From the NCBI RefSeq assembly GCF_024505145.1, contig NZ_JANIAA010000001.1, positions 372,001-436,000 of the forward strand: a stretch of 64,000 nucleotides of DNA, given 5' to 3'. Source of the DNA: Streptomyces rugosispiralis. GTDB taxonomy: Bacteria; Actinomycetota; Actinomycetes; Streptomycetales; Streptomycetaceae. The notes below the pieces were generated by a model. That model saw only the letters and a list, made by a program, of their open reading frames with translations, was not told the origin of the DNA and made no database searches. The position numbers were made by a program, and so were the translations under genes. Positions 17,048-25,778 of this stretch are shown one piece after another; the stretch's first letter is position 1; each line of letters begins with the position of its first letter.

Positions 17048-17070
17048 CTACGGGTTCCAGAGTCGAAGGC

Positions 17071-17790
17071 GTGGCCAAGAAGAGCAGGTACGCAGAGATA
17101 GCCGAGGTACTCGCGGCCGAGATCGCCGACCAGCCGGCCGGCACTCGCGTCTCCAGCGAGCACGAGATCGCCGCGCGCTTCGGCGTCAGCCGTGCCGCGG
17201 CCCGAGCCGCCCTCCAGGAGCTGGAGGGCCGGCTGCTGGTGCGGCGGGTCCGCGGCGCCGGCACGTTCGTCAACCGGCCGATCGACTACCTGCTGTCGCG
17301 GCGCCAGCCCCCGTCGGGGAGCCGAACCGTCGAGGAGGCGGGCGGCGTGCATCGCCGCGTGGTGCGGGATGTACGCCGCGTCGGCCTCAGCGGGGAGCAC
17401 GCCGACCGGCTACGGCGCGTCGAAGGCAGTCCCGCCCATCTGCTCGTGTCGCAGACCTATCTCAACGGCCTGGTCAGCAGCTGGACCCAGGCGTGGATCC
17501 CGGTCGACCTGCTGCCCGATCTCGGCCCGGCGGTGCGCGCCGTGGAGTCGCTCGATGTGATTCTGCGCCAGATGTGCGGTGTTGTGCCGGTGCGCGCCTG
17601 GTGCCGGGTCAGCAGCGTACTGCCCCCGCCCGAGGTGGCGGCGGAACTGGATGCCGAGCGCAACCGGCCGGTCTGGCTGCTGGAGAGCATGAGCCGGGAT
17701 TCCCGCACCGGAGCTCCCCTGATGTGCAGCGAGTCCTGGTCCCGACCCGACGGCCTGCGCCTCGTGATCGAACTCGACGACCTCGACTGA
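17071..17790 (+). CDS. GntR family regulator of the C-P lyase locus (PhnF-like)
   Basis: A 239-residue GntR protein. The winged helix covers about residues 1-70 (VSSEHEIAARFGVSRAAARA), and a UTRA-like effector domain follows to the end (LVIELDDLD). The frame is open from 16861, but the GTG at 17071 fits the domain start and lies after the putative operators. Its place directly before phnG matches PhnF regulators. A 116-base gap to phnG contains a GGGGCC-gtc-GGCCCC hairpin, so phnG may have its own promoter or an attenuator. Confidence 0.82.
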   Translation: MAKKSRYAEIAEVLAAEIADQPAGTRVSSEHEIAARFGVSRAAARAALQELEGRLLVRRVRGAGTFVNRPIDYLLSRRQPPSGSRTVEEAGGVHRRVVRDVRRVGLSGEHADRLRRVEGSPAHLLVSQTYLNGLVSSWTQAWIPVDLLPDLGPAVRAVESLDVILRQMCGVVPVRAWCRVSSVLPPPEVAAELDAERNRPVWLLESMSRDSRTGAPLMCSESWSRPDGLRLVIELDDLD

Positions 17791-17906
17791 TCGCCCGGGG
17801 CCCGGGGCCGTCGGCCCCACCGCGTCCCGCCACACCCCTACGGCCGCGACCGCGAGCGAAGCCTCGCACGCGCGGCGACCCCTGCAAGAACGTAAGGAGA
17901 ACACGC

Positions 17907-18347
17907 GTGTCTTCGACACCGACTCGTGAACGGCGCTGTGAACTGCTCGCGGCCGCCGCCCACGAGGAGATCGTCCCGCTCGCCGAACGGCTCCTGGCCG
18001 ACGGCGCCCTTCCCGAACCGACCGTCCTGAAGTCCCCCGAGACCGGCATGGTGGTCCTCCAGGTGCGCGAGCCCGTCGAGGAGACCCGCTTCTACCTCGG
18101 TGAAGTGCTGGTCACCGAGTGTTCCGTCGAGGTCGCCGGCGTGCCCGGCTGGTGCATGCGGCCCGGCGACGACCGGGTCGCCGCCCTCTCCGGAGCGCTC
18201 CTGGACGCCCTCGCCGCGGCCGGCGGCCCGGCCACCGCGGAGATCGACGCCCTGTGCGCGGCCGTGGCCGAGCGCCACGCCTCCCAGGACGCCGCGGAGT
18301 GGGCCGATGTCACCGCCACCACCGTCGTCTTCGAGGAGCTGACGTGA
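17907..18347 (+). CDS. phnG: C-P lyase core subunit PhnG
   Basis: A 146-residue PhnG protein, the usual length. PhnG, PhnH, PhnI and PhnJ form the C-P lyase core that attaches alkylphosphonate to ribose-1-triphosphate and then breaks the C-P bond. The recognisable region is PEPTVLKSPETGMVVLQVREPVEE with ETRFYLGEVLVTEC after it. A strong AAGGAGA ribosome site precedes the GTG, marking this as the first gene of the core operon. The stop overlaps phnH by four bases. Confidence 0.9.
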   Translation: MSSTPTRERRCELLAAAAHEEIVPLAERLLADGALPEPTVLKSPETGMVVLQVREPVEETRFYLGEVLVTECSVEVAGVPGWCMRPGDDRVAALSGALLDALAAAGGPATAEIDALCAAVAERHASQDAAEWADVTATTVVFEELT

Positions 18348-19015
18348 CCGACCGAGCGGCCGGCACCGCCCCGGCCCCCGTCCACCGCGCGCCCTCCGGC
18401 GCCCCCGACGCCAAGCGCGTCCGCGCCCTGCGCCGCATGCCCCAGCAGTCCCAGCGCGACTTCACCGCGCTGCTCGATGTCCTCGCCCGGCCCGGCCGCA
18501 TCCGCCGGCTCACCCTCCCGGAGGCAGCACCGGCCGCCGCCGTCGCCGGTTGCGGACTGATCGACGTAGAGGTTCCGGTGCACGTGCTGACCGGCCCCGA
18601 CCCGGACTCCGCGGCCTGGGCGGAGGCGGTGTACGCCGCGACCGGCGCGCCGCGCGCGGCGCTGCCCGACGCCCGCACCGTGATCGCCCTGCGCCCGCTC
18701 ACCCCCGAGGACATCGCCGCCCTGCACCGGGGCACCCCGCTCGACCCGGAGACCGGTGCCCGGCTCTTCGCCCAGGTGGACGCGGTCGGCGGCCAGGGCC
18801 CTCATGACACGGAGCTCCTCCTGAGCGGACCGGGTGTGCCGGACGGCACCGAGCGGCGCCTCGCGGTGCGCGGGCTGACCGCGGACACGGTGGCGGCGCT
18901 CGCGGCGGCCAATGCGGAATTCCCCTGCGGCGTCGACCTCTTCCTCGCCGCCGCCGACGGCTCCGTGGCCGGGCTCCCCCGCACCACCCGGGTCCGGCGC
19001 CCGGAGGAGGCCTGA
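18344..19015 (+). CDS. phnH: C-P lyase core subunit PhnH
   Basis: A 223-residue PhnH. The N-terminal MPQQSQRDFTALLDVLARPG is the family opening, and the protein ends in FPCGVDLFLAAADGSVAGLPRT, the conserved PhnH tail. PhnH is structural and stabilises the core complex, and no catalytic residues are expected. It starts at a GTG overlapping the phnG stop. Confidence 0.9.
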   Translation: MTDRAAGTAPAPVHRAPSGAPDAKRVRALRRMPQQSQRDFTALLDVLARPGRIRRLTLPEAAPAAAVAGCGLIDVEVPVHVLTGPDPDSAAWAEAVYAATGAPRAALPDARTVIALRPLTPEDIAALHRGTPLDPETGARLFAQVDAVGGQGPHDTELLLSGPGVPDGTERRLAVRGLTADTVAALAAANAEFPCGVDLFLAAADGSVAGLPRTTRVRRPEEA

Positions 19016-19016
19016 G

Positions 19017-20096
19017 ATGGGGTACTCCGGAGTACGCGGCGGCCAGGAGGCCATCGCCGCCGCCGAGCGCCTCGCCCGCCGGGACCGGTTGGGCGGAACC
19101 AGCCGGTGGCTGGAACTGGACCAGGTCACCGGGCGGCTGGGCCTGGCCGTGGACCGGGTGATGGGCGAGGCAGGACTGTGGGCCCCGGAACTCGCGGCGC
19201 GGGCGATCCGGCAGTCACGCGGCGACCTGCTGGAGGCCGCGCAGCTGCTGCGGGCCCACCGCTCCACCCTGCCCCGGCTTGCCTACAGCTCGCCGGTCCC
19301 CGCCGTCGCGCTGCGCCCGGTGCGCCGAATCGCCCCGGCATACCGCAATCCGCCAGGCGGTCAGGTCCTCGGCGCCACCGACGACTACACACCCCGGATC
19401 CTCGACCTCACCGACGAGGACACGGCCCGCGCCACGGCGCCGCCACCGCGCAGGCCCGCCACCGCCGGAGCGCCCGTCGTGGCACCGGATCCGACCGTGC
19501 CGCCCGTCGGACTCCCGCCTGCCGGACTGCTGGCCGACCGCCGTGACCCCGCCGACCCCGACCCCTTCGACATCACCCGGGCACCCGCCCGCCCCGGCGT
19601 ACCACGCTCGGCCCGGCTGACCGCGATGGCCCGCGCCGAGACCGGCTCGCTGACCCACCTGTGGTATCTGGTCACCCAAGCGCCACGCAACGCCCAGCCG
19701 GAGATACCCCTCGAACTGCGCCGCGGCCACCTGCCGCTGCGCATCGAGCACCCCTTCACCGGCTCTCCGGTGACTGTGGCGGGCGTGCGGGTGAGCGAGG
19801 CGCGCACGGTCCGACCCGACGCCCGACCCCATCCGGACGGCAGCCGCTTCGACATCGGCTACGGACTGTGCCTCGGCGACAACGAGGCCAAGGCACTCGC
19901 CATGGCGGGCCTGGATCTGCTGGTGCACCGCGACAAGACCACCAACCGCCTGGAGCAGCGAGTGCTGACCGCTTTGGACGGACCTGAGCTGGCCGGCTAC
20001 CTCGAACACCTCAAACTCCCGCACTACGTGGACTTCCGCTCGATCGTCGACCGGCTCCGCGCCCTGCAGGCGCCCGACCCCGAGGAGGGCCTGTGA
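19017..20096 (+). CDS. phnI: C-P lyase core subunit PhnI, first copy
   Basis: A 359-residue PhnI, the nucleosidase-like subunit that installs ribose-triphosphate on the phosphonate. It keeps the canonical N-terminus (MGYSGVRGGQEAIAAAERL) and the core blocks NPPGGQVLGATDDYTPRI, DPDPFDITR and GYGLCLGDNEAKALAMAG. It also keeps the HLKLPH motif, whose histidines (about 331 and 336) match the metal ligands of E. coli PhnI. A proline/alanine-rich linker (about 140-175) replaces the more conserved segment seen in the second copy. It overlaps the next gene by four bases. Confidence 0.9.
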   Translation: MGYSGVRGGQEAIAAAERLARRDRLGGTSRWLELDQVTGRLGLAVDRVMGEAGLWAPELAARAIRQSRGDLLEAAQLLRAHRSTLPRLAYSSPVPAVALRPVRRIAPAYRNPPGGQVLGATDDYTPRILDLTDEDTARATAPPPRRPATAGAPVVAPDPTVPPVGLPPAGLLADRRDPADPDPFDITRAPARPGVPRSARLTAMARAETGSLTHLWYLVTQAPRNAQPEIPLELRRGHLPLRIEHPFTGSPVTVAGVRVSEARTVRPDARPHPDGSRFDIGYGLCLGDNEAKALAMAGLDLLVHRDKTTNRLEQRVLTALDGPELAGYLEHLKLPHYVDFRSIVDRLRALQAPDPEEGL

Positions 20097-21190
20097 TCAC
20101 CCCCGCCCCGGCGCCCGCCTCCGCGGCCGCCGTCCATCCGGAAGAACCGGCGTGGCTGGAACTGGACCAGCTCACCGAGCGCCTCAACCTCGCCGTGGAC
20201 CGGGCGATGGGCGAGGCCGGCCTGTGGGCTCCGATGCTCGCGGCCCGCGCCGTGCGTCAGGCGGAGGGCGACCCGACGGAGGCCGCGCACCTGCTGCGCG
20301 CCCACCGCGCCGCACTGCCCCGCCTCGCGGTGTCCGTCCCGGTGGCCACCTCGGAACTGCGGGTGGTGCGCCGGATCAGCTCCGCCTTCCGCAACCCGCC
20401 CGGAGGCCAGATCCTCGGCCGCACCGTGGACTACGCCGGTCGCCTGCTGGATCTGCTCCCCGAGGACGAGGGCCGGGCCCACGTCACCGACGAGCCCCTG
20501 GCTCCCGCCGATGACGGGCACCTCCACCACGACCACGACCACGACCACGAGCACTCGGCCGACCCTGTCGCCGTCGAGCGCGTCCCGGGAAACGTCCTCG
20601 CCATCCTCCGCGAGATGGGCCTGGTCGCCCCGCTCCCCGAGCGCCCGGACGACCCCGAGCCCTACGACATCACCCGGCGCCCGGCACGGCCCGGTGCCCC
20701 GCGATCGGCGTGGCTGCAGACCATGGCGCGGGGTGACACCGGTTCGCTGGTGCACCTGTGGTGGTACGGCTGCGACTGGCGCCCCGACCACGAGATCCCC
20801 GGCGAACTGCGGCACGGCGCACTGCCGGTGCGCATCGCCCACCCGCACACCGGCAAGCCGGTGACGGTCGCCGAGGTGCGGGTCAGCGAGGTCGAGTCCT
20901 TCTACAACGTGCCCCGCGCCGCCGCCCAGCGCCACCTCGGCGTCGGCTACGGCATCTGCTTCGGTCACAACGAGCGCAAGTCCATCGCCATGGCGGGCCT
21001 CGACCTGGCGCTGGCCCACTACGACGCCGACTCCGAGCTCCACCACGACGTCCTGCTCACTCTCGACGGCCTGGACTCCACCGGCTATGCGCAGCACCTG
21101 AAGCTGCCGCACCACGTGGAGTACCGCTCGGTGCTGGACCGCGCCGAGGCCGCCGGCCAGGACGCCAACCCCCCGGGAGAGACCGCATGA
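20093..21190 (+). CDS. phnI: PhnI paralogue, second copy, with His-rich insert
   Basis: A 365-residue PhnI homologue directly downstream of the first, in the same coupled reading arrangement (GTGA overlap). It keeps WLELDQLTERLNLAVDRAMG, NPPGGQILGRTVDYAGRLLD, DPEPYDITRRPARPG and the metal motif HLKLPH (335 and 340), but lacks the canonical first 20 residues of PhnI. Between residues 143 and 154 it carries seven histidines alternating with acidic residues. The two copies differ throughout, so this is an old duplication. A PhnI heterodimer in the core complex is the obvious model. Confidence 0.88.
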   Translation: MITPAPAPASAAAVHPEEPAWLELDQLTERLNLAVDRAMGEAGLWAPMLAARAVRQAEGDPTEAAHLLRAHRAALPRLAVSVPVATSELRVVRRISSAFRNPPGGQILGRTVDYAGRLLDLLPEDEGRAHVTDEPLAPADDGHLHHDHDHDHEHSADPVAVERVPGNVLAILREMGLVAPLPERPDDPEPYDITRRPARPGAPRSAWLQTMARGDTGSLVHLWWYGCDWRPDHEIPGELRHGALPVRIAHPHTGKPVTVAEVRVSEVESFYNVPRAAAQRHLGVGYGICFGHNERKSIAMAGLDLALAHYDADSELHHDVLLTLDGLDSTGYAQHLKLPHHVEYRSVLDRAEAAGQDANPPGETA

Positions 21191-22164
21191 ACACCTTGTC
21201 CCCGACCCGCACCGGCACCGGCGCCTCCCGTGCCGGAGCCCTCGCCGGGCCCGATCCCCGTCCCGGCATCTTCGACGAGCTGTCCAAGCGCGAGCTGCGG
21301 CGCGCCATGCTCAGCGGGATCGCCATCCCCGGCTACCAGGTCCCCTACGGCTCCCGGGAGATGCCGGTCGCCCGCGGCTGGGGGTCCGGTGGCCTGCAGG
21401 CCACCCTCTCGCTGGTCTGCGACGAGGACCAGCTCAAGGTCATCGACCAGGGCGAGGACGCCGGCGTCAATGCCTCCAACCTGCGCCGCCTGATCACCGA
21501 GCACACCGGTGCCGGCGAGGAGACCGACACCCGCGCCGCCGACATCATCCAGTCCCGGCACCGTATCCCCGAACAGCCGCTCACCGACGGGCAGATCCTG
21601 GTGCTCCAAGTGCCCAACGCCGAGCCGTTGTTCCGCATCGTGCAGGAGATGGACGAGCAGCGCCGCATGCACGCCGAGGCGGACTACGCCAAGATGTGGG
21701 TCTGGCTCTATGAGGACATCGTCCACAACGGACTGATCACGGCGGCCGCCGGCTACCCGGTACTCGTCGAGGGCCGGTACGTGATGACGCCCAGCCCCAT
21801 CCCGCGCTGGGACGTGCCCAAGATGAACGACTCCGACGCGATCACCATCCTGTCGGCCGGCCGCGAGAAGCGGCTGTTCGCCGTCCCCCCGCACACCCGT
21901 GTCGTCCCCCTCACCTTCGACGACCGCCCCTTCGAGGTCGAGTACACCCCCGGCACCGCCTGCCGGCTGTGCGGCTCGGACGACACCTACCTCGTCGAGG
22001 AACCCGGTGAGAACGGCGCCCCCGGCACCTGGTCCTGCTCCGACACCGACTTCTGCACCCGCCGCCGTACCGGCGACGCCCCCGCCGACGTCGCCGGGCA
22101 GCCGGTCGAACTGGCCCGCGCGGCACTGCGGCGCGCCACCCGAGAACAGGAAGAAACCTCATGA
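21187..22164 (+). CDS. phnJ: C-P lyase catalytic subunit PhnJ (radical SAM-type)
   Basis: A 325-residue PhnJ, the iron-sulphur subunit that cleaves the C-P bond by radical chemistry. The cluster cysteines appear as C259-x2-C262 and C284-x5-C290, with the same spacing as in E. coli PhnJ. The glycine-radical region reads VARGWGSGGLQ (about 61-70). The first 25 residues are variable. It overlaps its neighbours on both sides by four bases. Confidence 0.93.
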   Translation: MNTLSPTRTGTGASRAGALAGPDPRPGIFDELSKRELRRAMLSGIAIPGYQVPYGSREMPVARGWGSGGLQATLSLVCDEDQLKVIDQGEDAGVNASNLRRLITEHTGAGEETDTRAADIIQSRHRIPEQPLTDGQILVLQVPNAEPLFRIVQEMDEQRRMHAEADYAKMWVWLYEDIVHNGLITAAAGYPVLVEGRYVMTPSPIPRWDVPKMNDSDAITILSAGREKRLFAVPPHTRVVPLTFDDRPFEVEYTPGTACRLCGSDDTYLVEEPGENGAPGTWSCSDTDFCTRRRTGDAPADVAGQPVELARAALRRATREQEETS

Positions 22165-23021
22165 GCACGCACACCCCGCAGTCCCGCCCCTGGGCCCTGA
22201 AGGTGTCCGGCCTCGGCCGTATCTACGGCGACCCGTCGCCCGCGTCCCTGACCGGCACCGGACCGGAACACGGCACCGCCGTCTCACCATCGACCGGTGC
22301 GGTCGTGGCGGCCTGGGACGTCTCCTTCGAGGTGGCGCCCGGCGAAGCCCTCGGCATCATCGGCGAGTCCGGCTCGGGCAAGTCCACCGTGATGCGCTGC
22401 ATCGCCGGCGACGAGGCGGCCACCACCGGCGGCATCGCCCTGCGCTCCGTCGCCGACGGCACCGTCAACCTGTGCGACCTCCTGCCGTCCGCCCGGCGCC
22501 GGCTCCGCCTGAAGGACATCGCCGCCGTCTACCAGGACCCGGCCGCCGGGCTCAACCTCGACGTGACCGCCGGCGGCAACATCGCCGACCCGCTCACCGC
22601 CGTCGGCTGGCGCTCCTACGACGGCATCCGGCAGCGCGCGGCCGAACTCCTGGAACGGGTCGAGGTCCCGCTCAGCCGCATGGACGACCTGGTCCGCACC
22701 TTCTCCGGCGGCATGCGCCAGCGGGTGCAGATCGCCAAGGCCCTCGCCAACGACCCGCCGGTGCTGCTCCTGGACGAGCCGACCACCGGGCTCGACGCCT
22801 CCGTCGCCGCGGGCGTGCTCGACCTGCTGCGCGGTCTGTTGGAGGAGACCGGGGTGGCCGCCGTCGTCGTCTCCCACGACTTCGGCGTCATCGACATGCT
22901 CACCCGCAGGGTCCTGGTCATGAAGCACGGCCGGGTGGTCGAGTCCGGCCTCACCGACCAGCTCCTGGAAGACCCCCAGCACCCCTACAGCCAGCAACTC
23001 GTCGCGGCGGCCCGAGGATGA
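22161..23021 (+). CDS. phnK: C-P lyase accessory ABC ATPase PhnK
   Basis: A 286-residue ABC-type ATPase. Walker A is GESGSGKST (68-76), the signature is FSGGMRQR and Walker B is LLLDEPTTGLD. PhnK binds the PhnJ face of the C-P lyase core as a dimer and is not a transporter subunit. An insertion of about 25 residues (TGTGPEHGTAVSPSTG) separates the first strands from Walker A. Four-base overlaps join it to phnJ and phnL. Confidence 0.9.
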   Translation: MSTHTPQSRPWALKVSGLGRIYGDPSPASLTGTGPEHGTAVSPSTGAVVAAWDVSFEVAPGEALGIIGESGSGKSTVMRCIAGDEAATTGGIALRSVADGTVNLCDLLPSARRRLRLKDIAAVYQDPAAGLNLDVTAGGNIADPLTAVGWRSYDGIRQRAAELLERVEVPLSRMDDLVRTFSGGMRQRVQIAKALANDPPVLLLDEPTTGLDASVAAGVLDLLRGLLEETGVAAVVVSHDFGVIDMLTRRVLVMKHGRVVESGLTDQLLEDPQHPYSQQLVAAARG

Positions 23022-23845
23022 CCACAGTGACTCCCGTACAGACCCCCGTCCGGCCCGGCACCCCCGCGCACGTCCCCGGCGTCCCCGGCGACACCGTCCT
23101 GTCGGTGCGCGGGCTGCGCAAGGACTTCACCCTGCACACCATCGACGGCCGGACCGTCGACGCCCTGCACGGCGTCGACCTCGACGTCCGGCCCGGCGAG
23201 CACGTCGCCCTGGCCGGCACCTCGGGCGCCGGCAAGTCCACCCTGCTGCGCTGTGTGTACCGGACCTACCTCACCGGCTCCGGCCACATCTGGTTCCGCA
23301 CCGCGGGCGGTGAACTCCTCGACGTGGCCGCGCTGCCCGACGCCGACGCCGCCGAGCTGCGCGGCCAGGAGATCGGGTACGTATCGCAGTTCCTGCGCCC
23401 CCAGCCGCGCCGCTCGGTGATCTCCATCGTCGCCTCGGCCGGGGTCGCGCGCGGTATGGGCCGGGCCGACGCCCGGGAGGCCGCCGCCGCCGCGCTGCGC
23501 CAGGTGGCCATCGCCGAACACCTGTGGGACACGCACGCCACCGTCCTGTCCGGCGGCCAGAAGCAGCGCGTCAACATCGCCGCCGGCACCATCGCGCCGC
23601 CCCGGTTGCTGCTGCTGGACGAGCCCGTCTCCGCCCTCGACCCGGCCAACCGCGCCGCGGTCCTGGATCTCATCGCCCGCCTGGAGGAGACCGGTACCGC
23701 CGTCCTGTCCGTCTTCCACGACCTCGACGCCATCGAGCGCCTCGCCACCCGCGTGGTGGTGCTCGGCGGCGGCCAGGTGCTGGCCACCGGCGCCCCCGGG
23801 GAGATCCTGCACGACCCGAACCTGCCGCTGGAGGTGGCCCGATGA
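23018..23845 (+). CDS. phnL: C-P lyase accessory ABC ATPase PhnL
   Basis: A 275-residue ABC ATPase. Walker A is GTSGAGKST (67-75), followed by the PhnL-typical LLRCVYRTYLTGSGHIWF and YVSQFLRPQPR. The signature is LSGGQKQRVNIA and Walker B is LLLLDEPVSALD. It works with PhnK on the core complex. A variable N-terminal tail of about 26 residues precedes the domain. It overlaps phnM by four bases. Confidence 0.9.
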   Translation: MTTVTPVQTPVRPGTPAHVPGVPGDTVLSVRGLRKDFTLHTIDGRTVDALHGVDLDVRPGEHVALAGTSGAGKSTLLRCVYRTYLTGSGHIWFRTAGGELLDVAALPDADAAELRGQEIGYVSQFLRPQPRRSVISIVASAGVARGMGRADAREAAAAALRQVAIAEHLWDTHATVLSGGQKQRVNIAAGTIAPPRLLLLDEPVSALDPANRAAVLDLIARLEETGTAVLSVFHDLDAIERLATRVVVLGGGQVLATGAPGEILHDPNLPLEVAR

Positions 23846-25077
23846 GCCGCTACGCGTTCGTCCACGCCCGCGCCGTGCTTCCCGACCGGACCCTCGACGA
23901 CGCCCTCGTCGTCGTCGAGGACGGCCGGATCACCGAGGTCGCCCCTGTCACCCCGGGCGCGGTTCCGGCCGGAGCCGTCGACCTCGGCGGCGCCCTGCTG
24001 CTGCCGGGCATCGTCGACACCCACAGCGACGCGCTGGAGAAGGAGCAACGCCCCCGCCCCACCGTGGAGTTCGAGCCGGGCTTCGCCGTCCTGAGCTTCG
24101 AGGGACGGGTCCGGGCGGCGGGCGTCACCACGATGCACCACGCGGTCAGCTACCAGACCAACGCCGAGAAGGACCGCACCATCGAGCGTTCGCTGGCGCT
24201 CGCCGCCGCCGTACGGGAACGGGCCGCGTCCGGCGTCGGCCTGATCGACCACCGGCTGCTGCACCGCCTCGACGCCCGCGACGCCGACGCGCTGGACGCC
24301 CTCAAGGGCGCCCTCGCCGGGCAGCGGTGCACCGACGTGCCGCCGCTGGTCTCGTACGAGGACCACACCCCCGGCCAGGGCCAGTACCGGAACCTGGAGG
24401 CGTACCGAGCGATCATCCAGCGGCAGGAGCACCTGTCCGCCGAGGACGCCGACCGGTTCATCCGCCACCGCATCGACGAGCGTGCCGACGGCGTCCCGCA
24501 GCGCGCCCGCACCCTCGCCCACCTCGGCGAGGAGGTACGCGCGGGGCGGATCCGGCTGCTCGCCCACGACGTGGAGAGCGCGGAAGAGCTCGCCGGGGTA
24601 CGGGCCGCGGGCGCCGCCGTCGCCGAGTTCCCCACCACCCACGAGGCGGCCCGCGCCGCGCAGGACGCCGGGATGCCGGTCGTCGCCGGTGCCCCCAACG
24701 TGCTGCGCGGCGGGTCGCACAGCGGCAACGTCGGCGCCGAGGCGCTGATCGCCGAGGGCCTGGTGGACAACCTGTCCAGCGACTACATGCCCACCGCCCT
24801 GCTCGCCGCCGCACTGCGCCTGGCGGAGCGTGGGGTGGTGCCGCTGCACACCGCGGTGGCACTCATCACCTCGGGCGCCGCGCGCACCGCGGGGCTTGCC
24901 GACCGCGGAGCCCTCGTCCCGGGGCTCCGCGCCGACCTGGTCGTCGTCACCGCCGAGGGCGGGCGGCCCACCGTGCGGATGTCCCTGCTCGCCGAGGAGT
25001 CCCGGGACGGCGACGGCGCTCCGCTCTCCGCGGCCCGACTGCTGAAGCCCGCCGACGCGGCGGCGTCCTGGCGCTGA
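23842..25077 (+). CDS. phnM: alpha-D-ribose 1-methylphosphonate 5-triphosphate diphosphatase
   Basis: A 411-residue amidohydrolase-superfamily enzyme. PhnM removes diphosphate from the phosphonylated ribose triphosphate before C-P cleavage. The metal-site strand reads LLPGIVDTHSDALEKE, and later landmarks are GVTTMHHAVSYQ, VSYEDHTPGQGQY, LLAHDVESAEEL and VDNLSSDYMPTALL. It is the last gene of the operon and is followed by a terminator. Neither phnN nor phnP is present in the window. Confidence 0.92.
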   Translation: MSRYAFVHARAVLPDRTLDDALVVVEDGRITEVAPVTPGAVPAGAVDLGGALLLPGIVDTHSDALEKEQRPRPTVEFEPGFAVLSFEGRVRAAGVTTMHHAVSYQTNAEKDRTIERSLALAAAVRERAASGVGLIDHRLLHRLDARDADALDALKGALAGQRCTDVPPLVSYEDHTPGQGQYRNLEAYRAIIQRQEHLSAEDADRFIRHRIDERADGVPQRARTLAHLGEEVRAGRIRLLAHDVESAEELAGVRAAGAAVAEFPTTHEAARAAQDAGMPVVAGAPNVLRGGSHSGNVGAEALIAEGLVDNLSSDYMPTALLAAALRLAERGVVPLHTAVALITSGAARTAGLADRGALVPGLRADLVVVTAEGGRPTVRMSLLAEESRDGDGAPLSAARLLKPADAAASWR

Positions 25078-25084
25078 GGGCCGC

Positions 25085-25128
25085 CGCGCCCCGCTCACCG
25101 GGCCGTGGGGTCCGGTGAGCGGGGCGCG
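25085..25128. terminator. long hairpin terminator after phnM
   Basis: A perfect 17-bp stem (25085-25101 with 25112-25128) and a 10-base loop start seven bases after the phnM stop. It faces the convergent XRE-cupin gene and could serve both. Confidence 0.85.
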
Positions 25129-25158
25129 ACGCCTGCCCGGCGCGCCTGGGCCGCGCCG

Positions 25159-25695
25159 TCAGTAGCTGGGTGGCGTGATGCTGAGCATGAAGCGAACGGT
25201 GCTCCTGCTCTCGTTGAGAAAGCGGTGGGGGATGTTGGAGTCGAAGTGGCAGCTGTCTCCGGCCTTCAGCAGGTGCGTCTGGTCGCCCACCTGGACCGTG
25301 AGCCGACCGGTGAGGACGACGACGCACTCCTCCGAGGGGTGCGATCGGGGGGTGTCGGAGGAGACGGCACCGGGTTCCAGCGCCCCTTCGAGGACTTCCA
25401 GCCTCGCTCCGCCCGGTGAGGCACGGGTGTAGGTGATGGCGTGGTGGGGCGAGGAGATCCGGTACCGGTCGTCGTGGCGGATGACGGCCACCGTCTGCTG
25501 GTCCCCGTCCTGGAAAAGATTGAACAAGGGGGTGTCGAGGGCCTCGGCGATCCGTCGCATCGTCTCGAGGCTGGGATCAGTGACACCGCGCTCGACCTGG
25601 CTGATCAGGCCGGTGGACACCCCGGCACGGTCGGCGAGTTCCCGGACGGTCATGCCCCGGAGGGTGCGGTATTCACGGATCCTTGTCACGGCCAC
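25159..25695 (-). CDS. XRE-cupin transcriptional regulator
   Basis: A 178-residue protein with an N-terminal XRE helix-turn-helix (MTVRELADRAGVSTGLISQV) and a C-terminal cupin (about 105-170, with HPSEECVVVLTGRLTVQVGD and HFDSNIPHRF). This architecture usually controls small-molecule catabolism. The frame runs much further upstream but only as a shadow of the symporter gene. GTG codons at 25695 and 25689 are the plausible starts, and neither has a clear ribosome site. A TAATG stretch just upstream hints at a leaderless transcript. It lies downstream of the symporter and in the same direction. Confidence 0.82.
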   Translation of the reverse strand: MAVTRIREYRTLRGMTVRELADRAGVSTGLISQVERGVTDPSLETMRRIAEALDTPLFNLFQDGDQQTVAVIRHDDRYRISSPHHAITYTRASPGGARLEVLEGALEPGAVSSDTPRSHPSEECVVVLTGRLTVQVGDQTHLLKAGDSCHFDSNIPHRFLNESRSTVRFMLSITPPSY

Positions 25696-25778
25696 GGCGT
25701 CATTATCCAGTACGGTCCCCGGCCGGGTGCACCGGGCGGAGCGCCCGGCACACCCGACCGAGGCCGGTACCCCCCGGG

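Noticed and set aside
14133..17273. A 1046-codon minus-strand open frame
   Set aside because: It lies antisense to phnC and phnE, has low-complexity composition typical of GC-rich shadow frames and shows no recognisable domain. The plus-strand genes have clear families and starts.
20519..20554. CRISPR or satellite-like repeat
   Set aside because: The alternating cac/gac codons are simply the His/Asp run within the second PhnI. There are no spaced repeats.
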